A stretch of DNA of 64,000 nt, taken from assembly GCA_937995825.1 (NCBI GenBank), contig CALKJO010000003.1, positions 1 through 64,000 of the forward strand. Reading direction: 5' to 3'. Below, one piece after another: positions 36,119 through 43,817 of this stretch. The translations under genes were made by a program, and so were the position numbers. Numbering within the stretch: the stretch's first letter is position 1; every line of letters starts with the position of its first letter. The DNA is from an uncultured Anaerolineae bacterium (GTDB lineage: Bacteria; Chloroflexota; Anaerolineae; Aggregatilineales; Phototrophicaceae). The notes under the pieces are model-generated. The model was given only the letters and a program-made list of their open reading frames with translations, had not been told where the DNA came from and made no database searches.

Positions 36119-36850
36119 TTATCCTCTTGATGCATCGAGCGCCTCTTTCAGTGTGATTTTGCCTTCATAAAGCGCCATCCCGATCACTACGCCGGCGACG
36201 ACACCGCTCTCTGCTAGCGCTCGAATGTCGTCGGTTGAGGACACGCCGCCTGATGCAATCACCTGCAGCCCAGTGTCTTGCGCGATCCGGGTCGCCTCGA
36301 CGACATCTACGCCCCCAAGCCCACCGTCGCGGGTGACATCGGTGTAGAGCGCATGAATGACCCCCTGCGCCGCCATCGCCCGTCCTAGTTCAACTGGGGT
36401 AGTCTCGCTGGTTGCAGTCCAGCCGTGCGTGGTGATTTTGCCGCCGCGCGCATCCAGCGCGATACCGACGCGCTCAGCGCCATAGCGTTCAACCGCTGCC
36501 ACAACGCGGTTTGGATCGGTCAGCGCGAGTGTTCCTAGGATGACCCGCGCCGCGCCGGATGCAATCGCTCGCTCAACGTCGGCTGCTGATCGCAGTCCGC
36601 CTGCAAACTGGACGCGCACGCCAAACAATGCCGCAATGCTTGCCACTTGGCGCAGCGTTGACAGGGTATCGTTAGCTTCAGAAAACGCGCCATCCAGATT
36701 GACCATGTGCAGCCACTGCGCGCCCTCGTCGATCCAGCGGCGCGCCGTTTCCAGTGGGTTGTTGCTGAACACCACCTGGCGCGAGGGATCGCCTTCGCGC
36801 AGACGGACGACTTTGCCATGCCGCACGTCGAGCGACGGATAGATGATCAT
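36119..36850 (-). CDS. hisA: ProFAR isomerase
   Basis: 243 residues, TIM barrel. Catalytic Asp residues in IIYPSLDVRHGKVVRL and YTDVTRDGGLGGVD, phosphate loops FAGGLRSAADVE and VIASGGVSSTDDI. It converts ProFAR to PRFAR. Start overlaps the hisH stop by ATGA, so the order hisH-A-F-I-E is translationally coupled. The first strand differs slightly from the usual PAIDL form (YPSLDV). Confidence 0.96.
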   Translation of the reverse strand: MIIYPSLDVRHGKVVRLREGDPSRQVVFSNNPLETARRWIDEGAQWLHMVNLDGAFSEANDTLSTLRQVASIAALFGVRVQFAGGLRSAADVERAIASGAARVILGTLALTDPNRVVAAVERYGAERVGIALDARGGKITTHGWTATSETTPVELGRAMAAQGVIHALYTDVTRDGGLGGVDVVEATRIAQDTGLQVIASGGVSSTDDIRALAESGVVAGVVIGMALYEGKITLKEALDASRG

Positions 36851-37458
36851 CGTTCGATCTCCAGGAAATTGGACAGGATTTTCAGCCCGGTTTGCTGGCT
36901 CTTTTCGGGATGGAACTGAACGCCATACAGATTATCGCGCTGGACAGCAGCAGTCACTTGAATGCCATAGTTCACTTGCAGTATGATATCCTTCTCTTGG
37001 CGCGGCACACAGTGATAGCTGTGAACAAAATAGGCATATCCGCCATTTATACCCTGGAGCAGCGGGGAAGGTCGGGCTGGTTTGATCTCATTCCAGCCCA
37101 TATGCGGAACTTTATAGCCAGGCAGGTTCGGAAAGCGCGTCACATATCCGGGGAGCAGCCCCAGCCCTTCATGATGACCCATCTCGTCGCTGTATTCGAA
37201 CAGAAACTGCATCCCCAGGCAGATACCAAGATAGGGTATGCCTGCAAATACGGCATCCTTGATCGCGGGGATCAGATTTTGCTCATGCAGCTTCTGCATT
37301 CCAGCGCCAAATGCCCCAACTCCGGGTAGGATAATCCGATCCGCGCCGCGCAGCTCATGCGGACTGCGGATGACGCGCATACTTTCCACGCCGAGATACG
37401 TGAGGGCGTGAAGTACGCTGCGAAGATTACCAGCGCCATAATCGATCACGGCTAACAT
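36847..37458 (-). CDS. hisH: imidazole glycerol-phosphate synthase glutaminase subunit
   Basis: 203 residues from ATG 37458 (MLAVIDYGAGNL, the conserved HisH start); a start 13 codons earlier would lie too near the attenuator. Catalytic triad: Cys in YLGICLGMQFLFE, His and Glu in GVQFHPEKSQ. It supplies ammonia from glutamine to HisF. It is the first gene of the his operon, preceded by a His-rich leader peptide and terminator, which indicates transcription attenuation. Confidence 0.96.
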   Translation of the reverse strand: MLAVIDYGAGNLRSVLHALTYLGVESMRVIRSPHELRGADRIILPGVGAFGAGMQKLHEQNLIPAIKDAVFAGIPYLGICLGMQFLFEYSDEMGHHEGLGLLPGYVTRFPNLPGYKVPHMGWNEIKPARPSPLLQGINGGYAYFVHSYHCVPRQEKDIILQVNYGIQVTAAVQRDNLYGVQFHPEKSQQTGLKILSNFLEIER

Positions 37459-37484
37459 GCAATCTGCCTTTCCCAGACAGAAAC

Positions 37485-37510
37485 GAAAAATCCCCACCAG
37501 TGGGAGGGGA
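37485..37510 (-). terminator. his operon attenuator terminator
   Basis: Read leftward, TCCCC (37506-37510) pairs with GGGGA (37491-37495), followed by TTTTT and CG. It lies between hisL and hisH. GGACA (37537-37541) can instead pair with TGTCC (37508-37512), which overlaps the 5' arm of the terminator and would act as antiterminator. Confidence 0.8.
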
Positions 37511-37545
37511 CACAGATTTGAGCCAGCGTTCGCAAATGTCCGTGT

Positions 37546-37602
37546 TTACGCCACCACCGCGCGGTTTGAAACGATTTGATTAGCGTGATGATGGCACTTC
37601 AT
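37546..37602 (-). CDS. hisL: his operon leader peptide
   Basis: 18 codons: MKCHHHANQIVSNRAVVA, then TAA. Codons 4-6 are CAT-CAT-CAC, three consecutive histidines. The leader lies 24 bases after the predicted transcription start and is followed by alternative hairpins and a terminator before hisH. The segment GCCATCAT (37588-37595, the His codons) can pair with GTGGTGGC (37550-37557), the usual pause-type hairpin. Stalling at the His codons when His-tRNA is low would free downstream RNA to form the antiterminator. The gene is too short for ordinary gene callers. Classical attenuation is best known in Proteobacteria, so its presence here is notable. Confidence 0.82.
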   Translation of the reverse strand: MKCHHHANQIVSNRAVVA

Positions 37603-37632
37603 CGACTTATGTCCTGTTTCCAAGCTGACGTC

Positions 37633-37661
37633 AGTATAGCGAAGCGAGATCGTGTTGTCAA
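37633..37661 (-). promoter_or_regulatory. his operon promoter
   Basis: Read leftward, -35 TTGACA (37656-37661, 6/6), 17-base spacer, -10 TATACT (37633-37638, 5/6). Predicted start near 37626, just upstream of hisL. Its -35 box overlaps the -35 of the murA promoter. Confidence 0.8.
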
Positions 37662-37682
37662 CGCAGATGCTTTCGCTACAAT
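37655..37682 (+). promoter_or_regulatory. murA promoter
   Basis: -35 TTGTCA (37655-37660, 5/6), 16-base spacer, -10 TACAAT (37677-37682, 5/6), about 25 bases before the murA start. It shares the TTGTCAA site with the divergent his promoter, so the two cannot easily be occupied at once. Confidence 0.65.
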
Positions 37683-37711
37683 GAAGCGGTGATTGAGGGG
37701 ACGAAAAGCCA

Positions 37712-39037
37712 ATGCAGGAATTCATCATTGAGGGCGGTCTGCCCCTGCGCGGGGAAGTGACTGTAAGCGGAAACAAGAACGCGGCGCTGAAGATGCTGGC
37801 AGCCTGCCTGCTGACAGACGAGCCGGTCACGCTGACTAACATGCCCGACATTGGCGATGTCCGCACGCAAATTGACATTCTGCGCCAGCTTGGCGTTGAG
37901 ATCAACTGGGTGGCTCCGGGAGAACTGCGCGTCCATGCTCGGTCTGTGTCAACAACCACCCTCGATCCGATCCTCGCAGCCAAAATGCGTTCTAGTATTG
38001 TGCTGGCGGGTCCAATGCTGGCGCGGGCAGGTGAAGTGCATCTGCCGCTTCCGGGTGGCGACGCAATTGGGGAGCGCCGTCTCGATATGCACGTGTTTGC
38101 ACTGCGCAAACTTGGCGCTCAGATCGACTATGAAGCCGGATTCGGCTTTCACATGCGCGCGGATAAACTGATCGGCACGGATATCTTGTTAATTGAAGCA
38201 AGTGTCACCGCAACTGAGAACGCGATCATGGCGGCTGTGCTTGCAGAAGGCAAAACGCGCATCCGCAATGCGGCGTCCGAGCCGCACATTCAGGATTTGT
38301 GCAGAATGCTCGTCAGTATGGGTGCGCAGATCGAAGGCGTTGGCTCCAACCAACTGATAATACAGGGCGTTTGCTCGCTGCATGGTGGTCAAGCACGAGT
38401 AGGCGCAGATTATATGGAAGCTGGCAGTTACATCGGCGCCGCGGTCGTGACGGGTGGAGAAATTCTGATCCGTCAGGCTGACCCCGACTATCTGGATATG
38501 GTGGGGCTGATCTTTGAACGGCTTGGGGTGGTCTTTGAACGACGCGGAGATGATGTGTTCGTCCCAGCTTCGCAGCCGCTCACGGTCATCCCCGATTTGG
38601 GTAATCGCATTCCGATCATTAAAGCGCAGCCGTGGCCCGGCTTTCCGCCCGACCTGATGAGCATTGCGCTTGTCATCGCGACCCAAAGCGCGGGCGCGGT
38701 GCTGTTTCACGACTGGATGTATGAAAGCCGCTTTTTTTTCACCGATAAGCTGATGCGGATGGGGGCGCGCATCACTTTATGCGATCCGCATCGGGTTCTG
38801 GTGCAGGGTCCGGGAACGCTTCGAAGTGCGCCCTACATCTCAAGCCCGGATATTCGGGCGGGCATGGCGCTGCTGCTGGCGGCACTGAGCGCGCGCGGGC
38901 AGACGCGCATCTCGAATGTCCATCAGATCGACAAAGGGTATGAGCGGGTCGATGAAAAGCTCAGAGAGTTGGGCGCGCAGATACAGCGCATTGAGCGCGA
39001 TGAACCGACGCAGGAAATGATACCACTCCGCTTGTGA
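37712..39037 (+). CDS. murA: UDP-N-acetylglucosamine 1-carboxyvinyltransferase
   Basis: 441 residues, EPSP-synthase-like fold. N-terminal GGLPLRGEVTVSGNKNAALK and the C-terminal IRAGMALLLAALSARGQTRI are typical. It adds enolpyruvate to UDP-GlcNAc, the first committed step of peptidoglycan synthesis. The usual active-site Cys (PGGC in E. coli, Cys115) is Asp117 here: LPLPGGDAIGERRLD. The same change occurs in mycobacterial and chlamydial MurA, which stay active and are not alkylated by fosfomycin. It is divergent from the his operon. Confidence 0.95.
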   Translation: MQEFIIEGGLPLRGEVTVSGNKNAALKMLAACLLTDEPVTLTNMPDIGDVRTQIDILRQLGVEINWVAPGELRVHARSVSTTTLDPILAAKMRSSIVLAGPMLARAGEVHLPLPGGDAIGERRLDMHVFALRKLGAQIDYEAGFGFHMRADKLIGTDILLIEASVTATENAIMAAVLAEGKTRIRNAASEPHIQDLCRMLVSMGAQIEGVGSNQLIIQGVCSLHGGQARVGADYMEAGSYIGAAVVTGGEILIRQADPDYLDMVGLIFERLGVVFERRGDDVFVPASQPLTVIPDLGNRIPIIKAQPWPGFPPDLMSIALVIATQSAGAVLFHDWMYESRFFFTDKLMRMGARITLCDPHRVLVQGPGTLRSAPYISSPDIRAGMALLLAALSARGQTRISNVHQIDKGYERVDEKLRELGAQIQRIERDEPTQEMIPLRL

Positions 39038-39074
39038 CAGCGCTTATGCTGCATGCCGCCCAGCGCCTGCCTTC

Positions 39075-40319
39075 TCATGATGTTGCGCCGTTTTTCGCCC
39101 CGTTTCCCGAGTCGACTCGGCTGGCAGCAGAAGAACCCGCCGCTGACAATGCAGTTGGATGAGTGTCATAGGTCATCAGAAGCGCTTGATAGCGCTCGCG
39201 GTAAAGTTGGGCGCGCTCGCGCTCTAGACTCCACAGGCGGTCAATTGCGTCCTGAATCGGTGGGAATTTCTCAAGCATTTCGTTGATCAATGCGACGTAA
39301 TGCTCAAATTCTTTATCGTGCTGCCGCCAGATCTCATCGGTGGATAGGGTGAACTGTTTCCATCGGCGTTGATCATCACCGCGCCAATCGTTCCACTCAG
39401 TGCGGAAGCGCTCCTCGCTCAAACGCTGCATTTCTGCCACTTCGTTGGTGCGCCGTTCGATGCGTTCGCCGAGCCGTTCGAAATCATCGATAATGCGCTT
39501 CATCTCGCGATATGCTTCCGACCAAGTTTCGAAGCGTTCGATGTTGCGCTGCATCTGGCTGTCTTGCTCTCCGAACCGTTTCAAGATTTCAGCGATCTGC
39601 TGGTCGCGCTGTTGAAGGAGCAGATTTTGCTGATCGATAAACTGCTGAATCTGTTCCCGACGATCACGCTCGGCGGTCTGCAATTCCTGAATCCGGCGTT
39701 CGTTGCGCAGGGAGAGGTCTTCAAGCAGGGTGGTTTTCGGCTTAATGCTGTCGATCGTCTTGCGCAGCTCAGGTAGTTCGCTCTCAAGCTCGCCGATCCG
39801 CCGCGAGTCGGTTCGGCGCTGCTCTTCCAGGAATGCGAGGCGGCGGTCAGGTTCTTCAAACCGCTTGTAGAGATCATCAAGCCGCTGCTGAAGCGACGAG
39901 ATCGATGCCCCAAGACGATCTTTTTCCACACTGATAGCGGGCAGCTCAGTGGTGCGCCGCTCCAGATTGCTAAGTTTGTCGATCATGTCTCGAACGGGGC
40001 GCATCATGTTATCGCGCGCAATCTCCATGCGGCGTTCGGCTTCGCGTTCAGCCGTGAGTCGTTTGGATTCGATGCTTTCGATGAGCTGGTGCATTTCCTT
40101 GCGCAGCGTCTCCATGATTTCTGCATCGCGTCCCACCGGTAGGGTCTGCATGCGCAGGACGGACTGGTCGGACTCGATGCTGTTAATGCGTTTGAGGAGA
40201 GTATCAATTGCGTCCTGCTGCTGAGACAAACGCTCCTGTAAGGTGGCGATGGTTTGTTTGTCGCGTCGGCGTTCCTCGTCCAGCCATTCGATCATTCGCG
40301 CCGCTTGATTGATATCCAT
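39075..40319 (-). CDS. long coiled-coil protein, unknown
   Basis: 414 residues from ATG 40319, which has GGAGGAG upstream. Almost the whole chain (about residues 5-380) is predicted alpha-helical coiled coil, rich in E, R, Q and L (ERLSQQQDAIDTLLKRINSI; LEEQRRTDSRRIGELESEL). The last ~30 residues are Ser/Ala/Gly-rich and disordered. No signal peptide or membrane helix, so it is cytoplasmic. It could be a structural or SMC-like scaffold protein. I do not recognise a family. It is divergent from the dGTPase gene, 120 bases away, and convergent with murA. Confidence 0.65.
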   Translation of the reverse strand: MDINQAARMIEWLDEERRRDKQTIATLQERLSQQQDAIDTLLKRINSIESDQSVLRMQTLPVGRDAEIMETLRKEMHQLIESIESKRLTAEREAERRMEIARDNMMRPVRDMIDKLSNLERRTTELPAISVEKDRLGASISSLQQRLDDLYKRFEEPDRRLAFLEEQRRTDSRRIGELESELPELRKTIDSIKPKTTLLEDLSLRNERRIQELQTAERDRREQIQQFIDQQNLLLQQRDQQIAEILKRFGEQDSQMQRNIERFETWSEAYREMKRIIDDFERLGERIERRTNEVAEMQRLSEERFRTEWNDWRGDDQRRWKQFTLSTDEIWRQHDKEFEHYVALINEMLEKFPPIQDAIDRLWSLERERAQLYRERYQALLMTYDTHPTALSAAGSSAASRVDSGNGAKNGATS

Positions 40320-40441
40320 GCTCTCCTCCGACAAATCTCTAACACACTCTATTATAGCGCTTCCTAAAGGCGATCACATATCCGGTAAGTCAGGCAAGAC
40401 AAATCACATTACAATGAATAAACAGGTGAAGGGTATATAGT

Positions 40442-41593
40442 ATGGTTTTTGATCGAAAAAAACTGGAACAGATTGAGTCAGATGTCCTTGCACCCTATGC
40501 GCTGCGGAGTGCTGACAGCCGAGGGCGCGCCTATCCTGAACCAGAACCACGCTATCGGACTGTATTCCAGCGCGACCGCGACCGAATTGTCCACGCGGCG
40601 GCGTTTCGGAGACTGGAATACAAAACTCAGGTCTTTGTCAATGATGAAGGTGATTACTACCGAACCCGTTTGACGCACACCCTAGAGGTGGCGCAGATCG
40701 GACGCACGATTGCGCGAGCGCTTGGCGCTAATCAGGACTTGGTTGAAGCTGTTGCACTTGCGCATGATCTGGGTCATCCGCCGTTCGGTCATGCTGGGGA
40801 GGATGCTCTGAATGAGTTGATGCGCGATCAGGGCGGCTTCAATCACAATCATCAGAGCTATCGTGTGGTCACTGAACTTGAAACCCGATACCCAGCTTTT
40901 CCCGGATTGAATCTCACCTGGGAAACCCTTGAAGGGATCGCCAAGCATGAGACCCATGATAACATCGGCGCAATGCTGGGCTTTGACCCGCATTTGCGCG
41001 CCAGCTTGGAGGCGCAGATTGCAGACATCGCGGACGAAGTCGCGTACAATGCACACGATCTGGATGATGGACTGCGCGCTGGGCTGCTCCATCCGGAGGG
41101 GCTGCGTGAACTTGCCGTGTGGCGCTTACTCTGCGAACGCTTGAACTGGAATGGAAATGCTTTAAATGAAGTTGATCGGCATGTGTTCATCCGCGAATTG
41201 ATCGGGTTTATGGTAGACAGCATCCTGGATGAGTCGGTCAGATGTCTCGAGGAGAGCGGCGTCAATGCCCCACGCGAGGTTCAGCAGCTTGATTACAATA
41301 TTGTGCAGTATGGGGCGGAAGCGCGCGCGCTGAGCGCGGCGCTCAAAGCGTATTTGTCTGAGCATATGTATTACAGTTTTCGCATTGTGCGCATGAAAAA
41401 GCGCGCTGAGCGCTTCATTGTCCAGATCTTTGAGACGCTGATCGAAGAACCGAGGCAACTGCCTGAGTCCTATCAGGCGATGCTGAGTCGGCTTCCGCTT
41501 CATCGCGTAGTGGCGGATTATATTGCAAGTATGACAGATCGCAGCGCGCTGTTAGAATATCGGCATCTATACGATCCGCTCATGCGTCCTTGA
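40442..41593 (+). CDS. dgt: deoxyguanosinetriphosphate triphosphohydrolase-like protein
   Basis: 383 residues, HD-domain dGTPase family. Motifs are FQRDRDRIVHAAAFRRLEYK, TRLTHTLEVAQIGRTIAR (first His), ALAHDLGHPPFGHAGE (His-Asp) and DIADEVAYNAHDLDDGL with the last Asp. Members hydrolyse dGTP or other dNTPs to the nucleoside and triphosphate. They control nucleotide pools, and some act in phage defence. It heads a co-directional run with a kinase, a WYL regulator and an envelope cassette. Confidence 0.93.
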   Translation: MVFDRKKLEQIESDVLAPYALRSADSRGRAYPEPEPRYRTVFQRDRDRIVHAAAFRRLEYKTQVFVNDEGDYYRTRLTHTLEVAQIGRTIARALGANQDLVEAVALAHDLGHPPFGHAGEDALNELMRDQGGFNHNHQSYRVVTELETRYPAFPGLNLTWETLEGIAKHETHDNIGAMLGFDPHLRASLEAQIADIADEVAYNAHDLDDGLRAGLLHPEGLRELAVWRLLCERLNWNGNALNEVDRHVFIRELIGFMVDSILDESVRCLEESGVNAPREVQQLDYNIVQYGAEARALSAALKAYLSEHMYYSFRIVRMKKRAERFIVQIFETLIEEPRQLPESYQAMLSRLPLHRVVADYIASMTDRSALLEYRHLYDPLMRP

Positions 41594-41620
41594 GAAGCGT
41601 GCTTGAGAGAGAATGAGTCA

Positions 41621-42934
41621 ATGAACAACAATGAAGTGGTGCTGAATGGGCGTTTTCGACTCCTGCAGCAGCAGGGATCAGGCGGCATGGCAGTCATCTA
41701 TCGCGCGCAGGATTTGTCACTGGGGCGCATTGTTGCGGTCAAGATTCTGCGTCCAACTTTGACCAGCGATCCCGCGTTTCTGGCGCGCTTTCGCCAAGAG
41801 GCACGCAGCGTCGCGAACTTCACCCATCCCAATATCGTCACAATTCACGACTTCAGCAACGACGGACTGACCTATTACATCGTGATGGAGTTTGTAGAAG
41901 GGCAAGACCTGAAGCGCATCATCAAGGCTGAAGGCAGACTCCCGCTGGATCGTGTGCTTTCCCTGGCAATCCAGATATGCGATGGGATCGGGTTTGCGCA
42001 TCGGGCGGGCTGGGTTCATGCTGACATCAAGCCGCAGAATATTCTGGTCAACAAGGATGATATGGTCAAAGTGACGGACTTTGGCATTGCGCAGGCGCTT
42101 ACCAACGCGCAGCAGGGTGAGAAAGTGTCGGTCGTGTGGGGAAGCCCGCATTATTTCGCCCCCGAACAAGCGCGCGGTGAACGTCCAACAACGGCATCGG
42201 ATGTGTATTCGATTGGCATTGTGCTGTTTGAGATGCTGACTGGTCAGCTCCCGTATACGGGAAGTAATCAGCAGGAACTGGCGCTGGCGCACATTCGCGA
42301 AACTGTGCCGATGGTGACCGATTTCAACCCTGATGTTCCGAAGGCGCTGGCGAATGTGGTTTACAAGACGATGAGCAAGGAGCCGAGCGCGCGCTACCGA
42401 GTTGCTGATCAACTGGGGCAGATTCTACGCACATTTAAGGAGCGCGGCTTTGAGTCGCTGCCAGCGGCGCGACCAATGAGCGCGCCGGTTATACCCACAG
42501 TTCGAAATCAACCGCCAGTTGTGCAGCCCACGCCGTCGACTCCCTCTGTGCCGGAGTCTTCGGCTGGCGCGTCAAAATCCATACCTCCGCAGCCTAGCTC
42601 GACCTATCCTGCGCCGTCGTCTTTCAGATCAGGCGGGAGCGATCAGCCGCCAACGCAGCGCTACGATCTCGCGCCAAATGCACCAAACCCATACCCGTTG
42701 CCGCAGGTATCTTATCCAGCCCCACCAGGATACGCGCCGGGGTATCAGACGCCATCGGGAAATACCAGCCAGCAGTACGCGCCGTTGAGCTACGCGCAGC
42801 CTTATCCGCCACGCCCGGAAGCGCCCGCTGCGCTCGATGCACTGACGATTGGTTTGGGCGTGCTTGCGTTTTTTGCGGTGGCTTGTCTGATCCCGCTTTA
42901 CATTGCGGTCTTTCAGTCCCGTTTTGGCGGCTAA
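41621..42934 (+). CDS. membrane-anchored Ser/Thr protein kinase (PknB-like)
   Basis: 437 residues from ATG 41621 with GAGAGA upstream. Kinase domain residues 11-275: glycine loop QGSGGMAVIYRAQ, ATP Lys41 in VAVKIL, catalytic loop WVHADIKPQN (Asp135), DFGIA at 153-157, and SPHYFAPEQARGE. The catalytic loop has His-Ala-Asp instead of His-Arg-Asp, so activation-loop phosphorylation may not be needed. A Pro-rich linker follows, then one helix near the C terminus (IGLGVLAFFAVACLIPLYIA). There is no PASTA or other sensor domain outside. It lies 27 bases after dgt. Substrates unknown. Confidence 0.9.
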   Translation: MNNNEVVLNGRFRLLQQQGSGGMAVIYRAQDLSLGRIVAVKILRPTLTSDPAFLARFRQEARSVANFTHPNIVTIHDFSNDGLTYYIVMEFVEGQDLKRIIKAEGRLPLDRVLSLAIQICDGIGFAHRAGWVHADIKPQNILVNKDDMVKVTDFGIAQALTNAQQGEKVSVVWGSPHYFAPEQARGERPTTASDVYSIGIVLFEMLTGQLPYTGSNQQELALAHIRETVPMVTDFNPDVPKALANVVYKTMSKEPSARYRVADQLGQILRTFKERGFESLPAARPMSAPVIPTVRNQPPVVQPTPSTPSVPESSAGASKSIPPQPSSTYPAPSSFRSGGSDQPPTQRYDLAPNAPNPYPLPQVSYPAPPGYAPGYQTPSGNTSQQYAPLSYAQPYPPRPEAPAALDALTIGLGVLAFFAVACLIPLYIAVFQSRFGG

Positions 42935-43006
42935 GACGAGCCGATAGGCACGATTTGACGTTTGCTGCTATACTGCCAGCAGTGTCTATGGATTAAGGAA
43001 GAGCTT

Positions 43007-43765
43007 GTGCCAACGCCTCACATGAGCCGATCAGAGCGGCTGTTGCGTATTGAACAGATTCTAGCGCGGAGTGTTCGCGGGCTGCGCGCGGTTGAGCTTG
43101 CGGCGGCATGTGGTGTTGACCGGCGGACAGTTTATCGCGACCTTGCGCTGCTTTCTGAACTAGGGGTTCCGATTTACCAGAAAGATGGGCGCTTCAGCAT
43201 TGATCGCGCGGCGTATCGTGCGCCGCTGCGTCTGAGCTGTGATGAAGCGCTGCAGCTGCTGCTTGCAGCAGCTGCGATTGCTCGGCACGCGCATGTGCGC
43301 AATGCGTCGCTTGAGTCGGCGCTGCGCCATCTGACTCATATCGTGCCGGAGTCTATAGCCGTTCATGCAGGCTACCGAAGTGAAAGAGAGCAGACTGAGC
43401 AAAGCGGCGACCGGGGATACTTTAATCAACTGACTAAAGCGTGGGTTGAACACCGCCGTGTCAAACTGCGCTATTGGACGCGGGATCGTGATAACCCTGA
43501 GCGACGAACATTTCTTGAAATGGAAATGCTCATCTATTTTGTGGAGCTGATGCCGCATGGCACGGTCTATATTGTCGGCAAGGATAGTCAGATGGGCAAG
43601 ATTCGCACACTCAAGATGAGCCGGATCGTTGATTTGGAAGTCTTGAATACCACTTATGAAATCCCACTGCACTTTGATCCCCGTCCTTATTTAGCGCAAC
43701 TGCGCGAAGATTCGGAATCGACCTCAACACAGCGGCAAGACGCAGTAGCAGGCGATCAGGGCTGA
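43007..43765 (+). CDS. WYL-domain transcriptional regulator
   Basis: 252 residues from GTG 43007 with AAGGA upstream; ATG 43022 is an alternative. An N-terminal DeoR-type helix-turn-helix (SRSERLLRIEQILARSVRGL; CGVDRRTVYRDLALLSELGV) is followed by a WYL-type domain from about residue 120 (KAWVEHRRVKLRYWTRD), with the WYL-like core YFVELMPHGTVYIVG. WYL regulators sense ligands, often nucleic acids or nucleotides, and control stress or defence genes. It starts 72 bases after the kinase gene and 52 bases before the DUF2207 gene on the same strand, so it may regulate the cassette downstream. Confidence 0.83.
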   Translation: MPTPHMSRSERLLRIEQILARSVRGLRAVELAAACGVDRRTVYRDLALLSELGVPIYQKDGRFSIDRAAYRAPLRLSCDEALQLLLAAAAIARHAHVRNASLESALRHLTHIVPESIAVHAGYRSEREQTEQSGDRGYFNQLTKAWVEHRRVKLRYWTRDRDNPERRTFLEMEMLIYFVELMPHGTVYIVGKDSQMGKIRTLKMSRIVDLEVLNTTYEIPLHFDPRPYLAQLREDSESTSTQRQDAVAGDQG

Positions 43766-43817
43766 GCATTCGACTGCGCAAATTGAGCGTGATTGACCGG
43801 AAACCAAAGGGGAGGAT

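Noticed and set aside
37603-38109. longer upstream reading of the hisL frame
   Set aside because: It would start inside murA and upstream of the his promoter; only the last 18 codons can be transcribed.
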